The notes below the pieces were generated by a model. It saw only the letters and a program-made list of their open reading frames with translations. It was not told the origin of the DNA and made no database searches. Made by a program: the position numbers and the translations under genes. Below, piece after piece: positions 45,802-54,084 of a stretch of DNA of 64,000 bases (positions are counted from its first letter, which is position 1; each line of letters begins with the position of its first letter). This stretch comes from Nocardioides sp. zg-1228 (GTDB lineage Bacteria; Actinomycetota; Actinomycetes; Propionibacteriales; Nocardioidaceae), in NCBI RefSeq assembly GCF_017086465.1, contig NZ_CP070961.1, forward strand, positions 1,116,001 through 1,180,000, in the 5' to 3' direction.

Positions 45802-45808
45802 GTGGCCC

Positions 45809-47362
45809 GTGCCTGCGAACGTGCCCGTGAACACCCCCGCGAACGCCCTTGCGAACACCCCCTCCGACACCGCCCTGGCGGCCGCCGGGATGACGAAGAG
45901 CTTCTTCGGCAACACCGTGCTCGACCGCGTCGACCTGACCCTGCTCGCCGGTGAGGTCCACGGCCTCGTCGGCGAGAACGGAGCCGGTAAGTCCACACTC
46001 ATGAAGATGCTCGCCGGGGTCCACACCCCCGACAGCGGCACGATCGTCGTCGGCGGCGAGCAGGTCTCGTTCAGCCACCCCGTGCAGGCCCAGCGGGCGG
46101 GTGTGTCCACGGTGTTCCAGGAGTTCAACCTCCTGCTCGAGCGCACCATCGCCGAGAACATCTGGCTCGGCCGGGAGCCCCGGCGCCTGGGCCGCCTCGG
46201 CCCGGTCGACACCGCGCGCATGCGCCGCGACACCGAGGAGCTGCTCGAGGGCCTCGGCGTGTCCGGCCTCTGGGCCGGCACGCTGGTGCGGAGCCTGTCG
46301 GTGGCCGAGCAGCAGATCGTCGAGATCGCCAAGGCTGTCAGCTTCGACGCCAAGGTGATCCAGATGGACGAGCCCACGGCGGCCCTCGCCGACCACGAGG
46401 TCGAGCTCCTCTACTCGATCATCCGACGCCTCGCCGACCGTGGCGTCGCCATCCTCTACGTCTCCCACCGCCTCAAGGAGGTCTTCGACCTCTGCTCGAC
46501 GATCACCATCCTCAAGGACGGCCGGCAGGTCGCGACCCGGCCGGTCGGCGAGCTCAGCGAGGCCGAGCTCGTGCGCCTGATGGTGGGTCGGCCGCTCACC
46601 ACCTACTTCCCCGACAAGCCGGCGGACGTCACCGCGGGCGACGTCCGACTCGCGCTGTCCGGCGTCGGCAACGGCTACGTCGACGACGTCTCCCTCGAGG
46701 TCCGCGCGGGCGAGATCGTCGGGATCGCCGGCCTCCAGGGCTCCGGTCGCACCGAGCTCCTCGAGACCGTCTTCGGCGTGCACCCCGTCGCGCGCGGGAC
46801 CATCGCCCTCGACGGCGCCCCGCTCGAGGTGGCCAGCCCCCGCCAGGGCGTACGCGCCCGGCTCGCGTTCATCACCGAGGACCGCAAGGCCAAGGGCCTC
46901 GCGCTCAACCAGTCGATCCTCGACAACGCCCTCGGCGTCGTGCGGGCCGTCTTCCCGCGGCGCACCGGCGCTGCCCGCCGTGACATGCCCGGCGTGCTGT
47001 CCAACCTGGACGTCGCCGCCCACAGCCTGGGCCAGGAGGTCCAGTTCCTCTCCGGCGGCAACCAGCAGAAGGTGGTGCTGGCCCGGTGGCTCAGCATCGA
47101 CCCGCTCGTGGTGCTGATGGACGAGCCGACCCGCGGCATCGACGTCGGGGCCAAGCACCGCGTCTACGAGCTGATGCGCGAGCTGACGCGTCAGGGCGTC
47201 GCCGTGCTGATGGTCTCCAGCGAGCTTCCCGAGGTGATCGGCATGTCCGACCGGATCCTCGTGATGCGCGACGGCACCCTCGCCGGCTCGCTCCCGTCGG
47301 GGGCGAGCGAGGAGGCCGTGCTGGCGATGGCCACCGGGGCCGCGAGCGAGGAGGCCGCATGA
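45809..47362 (+). CDS. Sugar ABC transporter ATP-binding protein (RbsA/MglA-like, two NBDs)
   Basis: About 517 residues. NBD1 has an intact Walker A (GENGAGKST), signature LSVAEQQ and Walker B region VIQMDEPTAAL. NBD2 has the degenerate loop GLQGSGRTE, signature LSGGNQQK and LVVLMDEPTRGID, as in RbsA-type proteins that power monosaccharide uptake. The start is uncertain: in-frame GTGs at 45809, 45821 and 45827 are all possible. 45809 is preferred because the CACAGT -10 box ends seven nt before it. The stop overlaps the next ATG (ATGA), and the four transport genes form one operon. Confidence 0.9.
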   Translation: MPANVPVNTPANALANTPSDTALAAAGMTKSFFGNTVLDRVDLTLLAGEVHGLVGENGAGKSTLMKMLAGVHTPDSGTIVVGGEQVSFSHPVQAQRAGVSTVFQEFNLLLERTIAENIWLGREPRRLGRLGPVDTARMRRDTEELLEGLGVSGLWAGTLVRSLSVAEQQIVEIAKAVSFDAKVIQMDEPTAALADHEVELLYSIIRRLADRGVAILYVSHRLKEVFDLCSTITILKDGRQVATRPVGELSEAELVRLMVGRPLTTYFPDKPADVTAGDVRLALSGVGNGYVDDVSLEVRAGEIVGIAGLQGSGRTELLETVFGVHPVARGTIALDGAPLEVASPRQGVRARLAFITEDRKAKGLALNQSILDNALGVVRAVFPRRTGAARRDMPGVLSNLDVAAHSLGQEVQFLSGGNQQKVVLARWLSIDPLVVLMDEPTRGIDVGAKHRVYELMRELTRQGVAVLMVSSELPEVIGMSDRILVMRDGTLAGSLPSGASEEAVLAMATGAASEEAA

Positions 47363-48501
47363 GCGCCACCACCGACCGGACGCCGGACCCGGCCCGGATA
47401 CCCGCCTCCGCGCCGGGCCGGGAGCCCCGCGACCCGGCACGCCGCAGTCGTGCGGCGCGCCCGCGCGGCGCGCGCCGGCTCGACTCGACCGCTCTCATCT
47501 ATCTGGTGCTGCTCGTCGTCGTCGTCGCGTCGGCGCTGCTGACCGCGGTCGAGGGCCGCAACTTCTTCAGCCAGGGCAACACCTGGGCCGTGCTGACGGC
47601 GATGAGCGTGCTGGGCCTGATCGCGATCGGCCAGACCCTGGTGATCCTCGTGGGCAGCCTCGACCTGTCGGTGCCCTACGTCGTCAGCCTGGCCACCGTC
47701 ATCGCTGCCGACGGGATGAAGGGCCTGGACGGCAACCTGTGGCCCGCGATCTTCAACACCCTCGTCCTGTGCGCGCTGGTCGGGCTGGTCATGGGCGTGG
47801 TGGTCAGCGTCTTCGACGTGCACGGGTTCATCGCCAGCCTGGGCGTGGGCCTCATCGTCAGCGGCTACCTCGCCACCAACTACCAGGGCAGCCACGGCGA
47901 CGCCTCGCCCGCGCTCGAGCTGCTCGGCCGCAGCGGCATCGCGGCCGTGGTCCCGACGGCGTTCATCCTGCTGCTGGTGGCCGCGCTGCTGGTCACGCTG
48001 ATGCTGCGCTACACCCGCCTGGGCCATCACCTCTACGCCATCGGCGGCAACCGCGACGTGGCCCGCATGTCGGGTGTCCGCACGACGATGCCCGTGGTCG
48101 CCGCGCATGTCCTCTGCTCGCTCCTCGCCGGCGTGGCGGGCCTGCTGCTGCTCTCGCGCACGGGGGTCGGCCTGCCCACCATCGGCTCGCAGGGGCGCTA
48201 CGACCTGCTGTCCATCGCGGCCGTCGTGCTCGGCGGCACCCTGCTGGCCGGCGGCAAGGGGAGCGTGGTCGGCACCATCGGCGGCGTCGCGATCTTCGCC
48301 GTGCTCGACAACGTCATGGGCGTCATGCAGGTCAACCCGTTCCTCAAGGACTTCGTGCGCGGCCTGGTCATCGTGCTCGCCGTCGCGGTCTACGCCCGCC
48401 GCAGCGTCGTACGCCGGCCACCCCGCTTCGGCCCCGACCGGCCCACGCTGCCCGCCCCCGGCTCCACGACCGGATCCACGACGAAGGAGGAGACCGCATG
48501 A
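47359..48501 (+). CDS. Sugar ABC transporter permease (RbsC-like), first
   Basis: 380 residues. After a ~50-residue Pro/Arg-rich cytoplasmic head there are about nine or ten transmembrane helices with family motifs IAIGQTLVILVGSLDLSV, GRNFFSQGNTWAVL and the coupling EAA-like region YAIGGNRDVARMSGV. It also has AAVVLGGTLLAGGKGSVVGTIGGV, typical of branched monosaccharide permeases (BPD_transp_2). It overlaps the ATPase gene by four nt and the second permease gene by four nt (ATGA both times), implying coupled translation and a heterodimeric channel. Confidence 0.9.
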   Translation: MSATTDRTPDPARIPASAPGREPRDPARRSRAARPRGARRLDSTALIYLVLLVVVVASALLTAVEGRNFFSQGNTWAVLTAMSVLGLIAIGQTLVILVGSLDLSVPYVVSLATVIAADGMKGLDGNLWPAIFNTLVLCALVGLVMGVVVSVFDVHGFIASLGVGLIVSGYLATNYQGSHGDASPALELLGRSGIAAVVPTAFILLLVAALLVTLMLRYTRLGHHLYAIGGNRDVARMSGVRTTMPVVAAHVLCSLLAGVAGLLLLSRTGVGLPTIGSQGRYDLLSIAAVVLGGTLLAGGKGSVVGTIGGVAIFAVLDNVMGVMQVNPFLKDFVRGLVIVLAVAVYARRSVVRRPPRFGPDRPTLPAPGSTTGSTTKEETA

Positions 48502-49607
48502 GCACCGCGACCTCCGGCTCCCCGGCCGCCACGGCCGCCGGCCGCACCCTGCCGCTCACGGAGGGCTCCCTGCCGCAGCGGATCCTGCGCGGTGCGCTGA
48601 CCCCGGGCGGGGCGGTGTTCATCCTGCTCGCCCTGCTCCTCATCGCCGTCGTGTGGGTCAACCCGTCCTTCGGGGAGCCGCCGCAGCTCATCCGCTTCAT
48701 CGGCCGCACCGCACCGATCGCGATCGCCGCGATGGGGCAGTACTACGTGATCGTCTCCGGTGAGTTCGACCTCTCCATGGGCGCGGTCATCGCGACGCAG
48801 GTCGTCATCGCCGGCAACTACATCGGCGACGACGAGGGACGCGTGCTGCCGGCCATCGGCCTGATGCTGCTCATCGGGGTGGTCGTCGGCCTGGTCAACG
48901 GGCTGGGCACCACGATCCTGCAGGTGCCGAGCTTCATCGTCACGCTCGGCACGATGCTCGCCCTCGGCGGTCTGGTGCGCTACCTGACCGGGGGCGCCGC
49001 CACCGGCAACCCGGTCGACGCCTTCCGCGAGATCGGCCGCGGCGGCATCCAGGACGTGCCCGTCCTCGACGTCCTTCCCTACTCGGTCGTCATCCTCGTG
49101 GCCGTCGCGGCGGCCGGCGTCTGGCTGATGCGCTCGCCGTTCGGCCGCACGCTGGTCGCGACCGGCGACAACCCCGACGCCGCCGGCGTCGCGGGCGCAC
49201 AGGTCTGGTGGGTCAAGACGCGGGCGTTCATCCTGTCCGCACTCTCGGCCACCGTCGCGGGCATCCTGCTCGTCGGCTACGCAGGCGTGCACCCCTCCGT
49301 CGGCGCCGGCTACGAGTTCCAGGCGATCACGGCCGTGGTGCTCGGCGGGGTCGTGCTCGGCGGCGGGCGGGGCTGGCTCCTCTCCGCGGCGGCCGGGGCG
49401 TTCGCCCTCGAGCTGCTGTTCTCGTTCCTCAACTTCCAGGAGGTCGAGTCGACCTGGAGGAACTCCGTCCAGGGCGTGATCATCATCCTCGCCGTCGCCC
49501 TGGCGGCCCGCGCCTGGTCGCTGGGTCGGCGTCCCTCGTCTCGCCCCGCAGCACCCGCACCACCACCCACCACTGCCCGACCGGGCACCGAACCAGGAGA
49601 CAACTGA
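48498..49607 (+). CDS. Sugar ABC transporter permease (RbsC-like), second
   Basis: 369 residues, homologous to the preceding permease: IAIAAMGQYYVIVSGEFDLSMGAV, VPSFIVTLGTMLALGGLVRYLTGG, TGDNPDAAGVAGAQV (coupling loop) and AVVLGGVVLGGGRGWLL. Two distinct permeases in one operon imply a heterodimer rather than the RbsC homodimer. The last ~25 residues are Pro/Thr/Ala-rich. The start overlaps the previous stop (ATGA), and the stop shares one base with the start of the binding protein (TGATG). Confidence 0.9.
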   Translation: MSTATSGSPAATAAGRTLPLTEGSLPQRILRGALTPGGAVFILLALLLIAVVWVNPSFGEPPQLIRFIGRTAPIAIAAMGQYYVIVSGEFDLSMGAVIATQVVIAGNYIGDDEGRVLPAIGLMLLIGVVVGLVNGLGTTILQVPSFIVTLGTMLALGGLVRYLTGGAATGNPVDAFREIGRGGIQDVPVLDVLPYSVVILVAVAAAGVWLMRSPFGRTLVATGDNPDAAGVAGAQVWWVKTRAFILSALSATVAGILLVGYAGVHPSVGAGYEFQAITAVVLGGVVLGGGRGWLLSAAAGAFALELLFSFLNFQEVESTWRNSVQGVIIILAVALAARAWSLGRRPSSRPAAPAPPPTTARPGTEPGDN

Positions 49608-50857
49608 TGCGCCACACGATCCACCGCGCGCCGATGGCAGTGGCCTCGGCCCTGCTGCTCGGGGTGTTCGCCACCTCGTGCAGCACCGAGGACCCGACGG
49701 ACTCCACCGCCGGCACCGACGAGAGCTCGGAGACGTCCGAGTCCCCGGACGCCTCCGAGGAGAGCCCCGCCGAGGAGCAGGAATGGTTCGACCAGGAGGT
49801 CTACGACACCCAGTTCGACCAACGTTCGGCGACCTTCGAGGGCGACCCCGAGACGCCCTACCTGCAGTACATCGACGGCGAGATGACCGACACGGCCGAC
49901 TACAAGGCCAAGGGCGCCCAGAAGGCCTGCTTCGCCAACGCCTCCATCTCCAACCCGTGGCGCCAGACCGGCTGGATCACCATGAACCAGCAGCTCAAGG
50001 CCCTGCAGGACGAGGGCGTCATCTCCGAGATGGAGACGCGCGACGCCGGTGACGACGACAACACCCAGATCGCCGACATCGACTACTTCATCTCCGAGGG
50101 CGACTGCGACGCCTTCATCATCTCGCCCAACTCCACCGCCGCGATGACCGACGCGGTCGAGCGCGCGTGCGAGACCGGCAAGCCCGTCGTCGTCTTCGAC
50201 CGCGGCGTGCAGACCGACTGCGCCACCACCTTCATCCACCCGATCGGTGGCTTCGCGTGGGGCATCGACACCGCCGAGTTCCTCATCGACAACCTCGAGG
50301 AGGGCGACAAGGTCGTCGCGCTGCGCATCCTGCCCGGCGTCGACGTGCTCGAGCAGCGCTGGGCCGCGGCGGAGAAGCTCTTCGAGGAGAACGGCATCGA
50401 GGCGGTCGACTACTTCACCGGAGCCGACCCGACCGAGATCAAGAAGATCATCACCGACGAGCTCGGCAAGGGCGAGGTCCAGGGTGTCTGGATGGACGCC
50501 GGCGACGGCGCCGTCGCGGCGATCGAGGCCTTCGAGGACTTCGGTGCCGACTACCCGGTGATGACCGGTGAGGACGAGATGAGCTTCCTGCGCAAGTGGG
50601 AGGACACCGGGCTGACCGGCCTGGCGCCCGTCTACTCCAACTTCCAGTGGCGCACCCCGCTCCTCGCGCTGCAGAAGATCTTCGCCGGCGAGGAGGTCCC
50701 CCGGGAGTGGGTGCTCCCGCAGGCCCCGATCACCGAGGACGAGCGCGGCGACTACCTCGAGGCCAACGACGGCATGCCCGACGGCCACTACGCCAAGTTC
50801 GGCGGCGAGGACCTCGTCGGCTACCCCGACGTCTGGCAGGAGCGCCAGATCCCCTGA
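49607..50857 (+). CDS. Sugar ABC transporter substrate-binding lipoprotein
   Basis: 416 residues. Lipobox ATSC with lipidated Cys25, then an acidic Ser/Glu-rich spacer (~50 residues) and a periplasmic-binding-protein type 1 (Peripla_BP_4) domain: ANASISNPWRQTGWITMNQQLKALQDEGVI, DCDAFIISPNSTAAMTDAVERACETGKPVVVFDRGV, GVWMDAGDGAVAAIEAFEDFG. This fold binds pentoses, hexoses or polyols; the ligand is unknown. AGGAGA lies six nt before the ATG. A 14-bp hairpin follows the gene and probably ends the transport operon. Confidence 0.9.
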   Translation: MRHTIHRAPMAVASALLLGVFATSCSTEDPTDSTAGTDESSETSESPDASEESPAEEQEWFDQEVYDTQFDQRSATFEGDPETPYLQYIDGEMTDTADYKAKGAQKACFANASISNPWRQTGWITMNQQLKALQDEGVISEMETRDAGDDDNTQIADIDYFISEGDCDAFIISPNSTAAMTDAVERACETGKPVVVFDRGVQTDCATTFIHPIGGFAWGIDTAEFLIDNLEEGDKVVALRILPGVDVLEQRWAAAEKLFEENGIEAVDYFTGADPTEIKKIITDELGKGEVQGVWMDAGDGAVAAIEAFEDFGADYPVMTGEDEMSFLRKWEDTGLTGLAPVYSNFQWRTPLLALQKIFAGEEVPREWVLPQAPITEDERGDYLEANDGMPDGHYAKFGGEDLVGYPDVWQERQIP

Positions 50858-50882
50858 TCAGGCGATGATCGACTGATGCACC

Positions 50883-50915
50883 CGTCGGTGGGCCGGGCCG
50901 CCCGGCCCACCGACG
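50883..50915 (+). terminator. Hairpin terminator after the transport operon
   Basis: A perfect 14-bp stem CGTCGGTGGGCCGG/CCGGCCCACCGACG with a 5-nt loop, 25 nt after the binding-protein stop. No T-tract. It may attenuate rather than fully stop readthrough into the two catabolic genes that follow. Confidence 0.65.
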
Positions 50916-50958
50916 TCCGTCCCCTCCACCCCGCTGCCCAGCATCCGGAAGGACCTCC

Positions 50959-51801
50959 ATGCGAGAGATCGGCGTCAACACGTGGGTCTGGACCTCACCC
51001 CTGACCGACGCGGACGTGGCCGGACTGCTGCGGCACGTCGCCACGATGGGCTTCGACGCCGTCGAGCTGCCCCTCGAGAACACCGGCGACCTCACCGTCC
51101 CGGTCGTGGCCGAGGTGCTCGCCGAGACCGGCCTGACGCCGTGCGTCGTGGGGGCGATGGCACCGGGGCGCGACCTCGTCGACGCCGCGTGCGTCGCCGA
51201 CACCCAGGACTACCTGCGGGCCTGCATCGACTTCGCGGCCGGCATCGGCGCGCGGACGGTCTGCGGCCCGTTCTACGCCGCCACCGGCCGCGTGTGGCGC
51301 ATGGACGCCGACGCGCGGCGGGCGGCGTACGACGACGTCCGCCGGCACCTCGCACCCGTGGTCGACCACGCGGCCGAGCGGGGCGTGCGCCTGGGCATCG
51401 AGCCGCTCAACCGCTACGAGACCTCCCTGGTCAACACCGTCGACCAGGCGCTGGATGCGCTCGGGCCGCTGCTCGGCGACGGCCTCGGACTCGCGCTCGA
51501 CAGCTACCACCTCAACATCGAGGAGCGCTCGAGCGCGGGCGCGATCCGGGCCGCCGGCCCCCACCTGGCGCACGTCCAGGTCTGCGGCAGCGACCGCGGC
51601 GCGCCGGGAGGCGACCAGACCGACTGGCGGGCGTTCGTGTGCGGCCTCGACGACGTGGGCTATGACGGCCCGCTCGTCATCGAGAGCTTCACGGCCGACA
51701 ACGCCTCCATCGCCACGGCCGCCTCCATCTGGCGTCCGCTGGCACCCACCCAGGACGAGCTCGCCCGAGACGGCTTGTCGTTCCTCCGGTCGCTCGCCTG
51801 A
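50959..51801 (+). CDS. Sugar phosphate isomerase/epimerase, D-tagatose 3-epimerase-like
   Basis: 280-residue TIM barrel. The residues expected in ketose 3-epimerases are present: LGIEPLNRYETSLVNT (metal-binding Glu), LALDSYHLNIEE (Asp and His), CGSDRGAPGGDQTDW and the final LVIESFT (Glu). These enzymes bind Mn2+/Mg2+ and epimerise free ketoses such as tagatose, psicose or related polyol-derived keto sugars. It lies directly behind the sugar-uptake operon, so it most likely processes the imported sugar. GGAAGGA at 50947-50953 precedes ATG 50959. Confidence 0.82.
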   Translation: MREIGVNTWVWTSPLTDADVAGLLRHVATMGFDAVELPLENTGDLTVPVVAEVLAETGLTPCVVGAMAPGRDLVDAACVADTQDYLRACIDFAAGIGARTVCGPFYAATGRVWRMDADARRAAYDDVRRHLAPVVDHAAERGVRLGIEPLNRYETSLVNTVDQALDALGPLLGDGLGLALDSYHLNIEERSSAGAIRAAGPHLAHVQVCGSDRGAPGGDQTDWRAFVCGLDDVGYDGPLVIESFTADNASIATAASIWRPLAPTQDELARDGLSFLRSLA

Positions 51802-51831
51802 GCGACCGCCACCTCACGGCAGGAGAAGCAC

Positions 51832-52983
51832 GTGACCAGCACCCCCAGCGCATCGGGCGCCGCCGGGTCCCCGGGAGTCGCCGTCATCGGCTACGCGTTC
51901 ATGGGCAAGGCCCACTCCCACGCCTGGCGCAACGTCGCCTCGCTCCGACCCGGCGCCCCCGGCGTGCGCCAGCAGGTCCTGGTCGGTCGCGACCCGGAGG
52001 CGGTGGCGATGGCGGCCAGGCAGTACGGCTGGGCCGAGTCGGCCACCGACTGGCGCGCGGTGATCGAGCGCGACGACGTCGACATCGTGGACGTCTGCGT
52101 CCCCGGCCACCTGCACGGCGAGGTCGCGATCGCCGCGCTGGAGGCCGGCAAGCACGTCATCGCCGAGAAGCCGCTCGCCAACACCCTGGGCGAGGCGGAG
52201 AAGATGGTCGCCACCGCCCGAGCCGCCCGCGAGCACGGGGTGCACTCGATGGTCGGCTTCAACTACCGGCGCGTCCCGGCGCTGGTGCTCGCGCGGCGGC
52301 ACATCGCCGAGGGCCGGCTCGGCGACGTGCGCCAGGTGCGCGTGTCCTACCTGCAGGACTGGCTGGCAGACGACGCCGCGCCCATGACCTGGCGGCTGCG
52401 CCGCGAGCTCGCCGGGTCGGGCGCCCTCGGCGACCTCGGCTCGCACGCCGTGGACCAGGTGCGGTTCCTGCTCGGCCAGGAGGTCACGGCGGTCAATGCG
52501 CTGACCCACACGTTCGTGCGCGAGCGCCAGGGCGTCGACGGTCCCGAGGAGGTGAGCGTCGACGACGCCGCGTGGGGCACCCTGCGCACCGACGGCGGCG
52601 CCGTGGTCAGCCTCGAGGTCACCCGCATGGCCACCGCCCGCAAGAACGCGCTCGGGATCGAGGTCTACGGCAGCAACGGCGCCCTGCGCTTCGACCTCGA
52701 GTCGCTCAACCACCTCGACCTCTGCCTCGACGGCTCGGAGGGCTTCCGCCGCGTCCTGGTGACCGACCAGGACGACCCCTACATCGACGGCTGGTGGCCG
52801 CCCGGCCACGTGCTCGGCTGGGACGCGACGTTCACCAACCAGGCGGCGGACCTCCTCGCCGCCCTCGCGGCCGGTGAGGAGCCCACCCCGTCGTTCGAGG
52901 ACGGCCTGGCCGTGCAGCGCGTGCTCGCCGCGATCGAGGAGAGCGCGGCGCGGGGCGGGAGCTGCGTCGACGTCGACGCGTGA
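51832..52983 (+). CDS. Gfo/Idh/MocA-family NAD(P)-dependent dehydrogenase
   Basis: 383 residues. A Rossmann start VAVIGYAFMGKAHSHAW, DIVDVCVPGHLHGEVAIAALEAGKHVIAEKPLA (the EKP motif bearing the catalytic/nucleotide Lys) and a C-terminal dimerisation sheet with SGALGDLGSHAVDQVRFLLG. The family oxidises hydroxyl groups of sugars, inositols or sugar acids. It follows the epimerase by 30 nt with its own AGGAGA site (51821-51826) and GTG start, forming a catabolic pair for the imported sugar. Exact substrate not predictable from sequence alone. Confidence 0.85.
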   Translation: MTSTPSASGAAGSPGVAVIGYAFMGKAHSHAWRNVASLRPGAPGVRQQVLVGRDPEAVAMAARQYGWAESATDWRAVIERDDVDIVDVCVPGHLHGEVAIAALEAGKHVIAEKPLANTLGEAEKMVATARAAREHGVHSMVGFNYRRVPALVLARRHIAEGRLGDVRQVRVSYLQDWLADDAAPMTWRLRRELAGSGALGDLGSHAVDQVRFLLGQEVTAVNALTHTFVRERQGVDGPEEVSVDDAAWGTLRTDGGAVVSLEVTRMATARKNALGIEVYGSNGALRFDLESLNHLDLCLDGSEGFRRVLVTDQDDPYIDGWWPPGHVLGWDATFTNQAADLLAALAAGEEPTPSFEDGLAVQRVLAAIEESAARGGSCVDVDA

Positions 52984-53040
52984 CGGATCCCACGTGAGCG
53001 CGGCCGCCGGGGGCGCCACGGCTGCGGCACGATGTCCGGC

Positions 53041-54084
53041 ATGGGCACGCAGGTCAAGACCAACCCCGGCCGCTTCTTCGAGGACTTCACCGTCGGGCAG
53101 GTGATCGAGCACGCCACCCCGCGCACCGTCACCGAGGGCGACCGGGCGCTCTACGGCGCGATCTACCCGACCCGCTTCGCGGTCCCCTCGTCCGCGGAGT
53201 TCGCCGCGTCGGTCGGGCTGGCGCCCCACCCGGTCGAGGAGCTCGTGGCCTTCCACATCGCCTTCGGCAAGACGGTGCCCGACGTGTCGCTCAACGCCGT
53301 CGCCAACCTGGGCTACGCGGAGTGCCGCTTCCACCTGCCCGTCGTGCCGGGCGACACGCTGCGCACCCGCTCGGAGGTGATCGGCCTCAAGCAGAACTCC
53401 AACGGGCGGACCGGCGTGGTGTGGGTGCGCTCGACCGCGACCAACCAGCGCGGCGAGGTCGTCGTCGACTGGGCCCGCTGGGTGATGGTGCACAAGCGCT
53501 CGGCGGACTCCCCAGCCCCGGAGACCGTGGTGCCGGCGCTGGCCGGCGCGGTCGATGCCGGCGACCTCGTGGTGCCGGCCGGCCTGGATCTCTCGTCGTA
53601 CGACGTGGTGGCTGCGGGCGAGCCGCACCGGCTCGGCGACTACGAGGTGGGCGAGCGCATCGACCACGTCGACGGCGTGACGCTCACCGACGCGGAGCAC
53701 ATGATGGCCACCCGGCTGTGGCAGAACACCGCCAAGGTGCACTTCAGCACCGAGGCACGCCCGGACGGCAGGCGCCTGGTCTACGGCGGCCACGTGATCT
53801 CGCTGGCGCGGGCGCTGTCGTTCAACGGGCTGGCCAACGCCCAGCTCGTGGCCGCGATCAACGCCGGCGCCCACGTGGCACCCGCGTTCGCCGGCGACAC
53901 CGTGCACGCGTGGTCGGAGGTGCTCGACACGGCCGTCCTCGACGCCCCGGGCGTGGGGGCGCTGCGGCTGCGGCTGGTGGCCACCAAGGGCCGCGACGAG
54001 TCGATGACGCTGCGCGGCGACGACGGCGCCTACACCGACGGCGTGCTGCTCGACCTGGACTACTGGGCGCTCGTCCCGCGCTGA
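53041..54084 (+). CDS. MaoC-family double-hotdog hydratase, mesaconyl-CoA hydratase-like
   Basis: 347 residues with two hotdog domains. The N-terminal half, KTNPGRFFEDFTVGQVIEHATPRTVTEGDRALYGAIYPTRFAVPSSAEFA and then FGKTVPDVSLNAVANLGYAECRF, closely follows beta-methylmalyl-CoA dehydratase (mesaconyl-CoA hydratase, Mch) of the ethylmalonyl-CoA pathway as I remember it. Other possibilities are MaoC enoyl-CoA hydratases of lipid or sterol breakdown. No other ethylmalonyl-CoA pathway gene is nearby. ATG 53041 (seven nt after a CACGAT box) is preferred over ATG 53032. The end overlaps the convergent sulfotransferase gene by 25 nt. Confidence 0.78.
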   Translation: MGTQVKTNPGRFFEDFTVGQVIEHATPRTVTEGDRALYGAIYPTRFAVPSSAEFAASVGLAPHPVEELVAFHIAFGKTVPDVSLNAVANLGYAECRFHLPVVPGDTLRTRSEVIGLKQNSNGRTGVVWVRSTATNQRGEVVVDWARWVMVHKRSADSPAPETVVPALAGAVDAGDLVVPAGLDLSSYDVVAAGEPHRLGDYEVGERIDHVDGVTLTDAEHMMATRLWQNTAKVHFSTEARPDGRRLVYGGHVISLARALSFNGLANAQLVAAINAGAHVAPAFAGDTVHAWSEVLDTAVLDAPGVGALRLRLVATKGRDESMTLRGDDGAYTDGVLLDLDYWALVPR

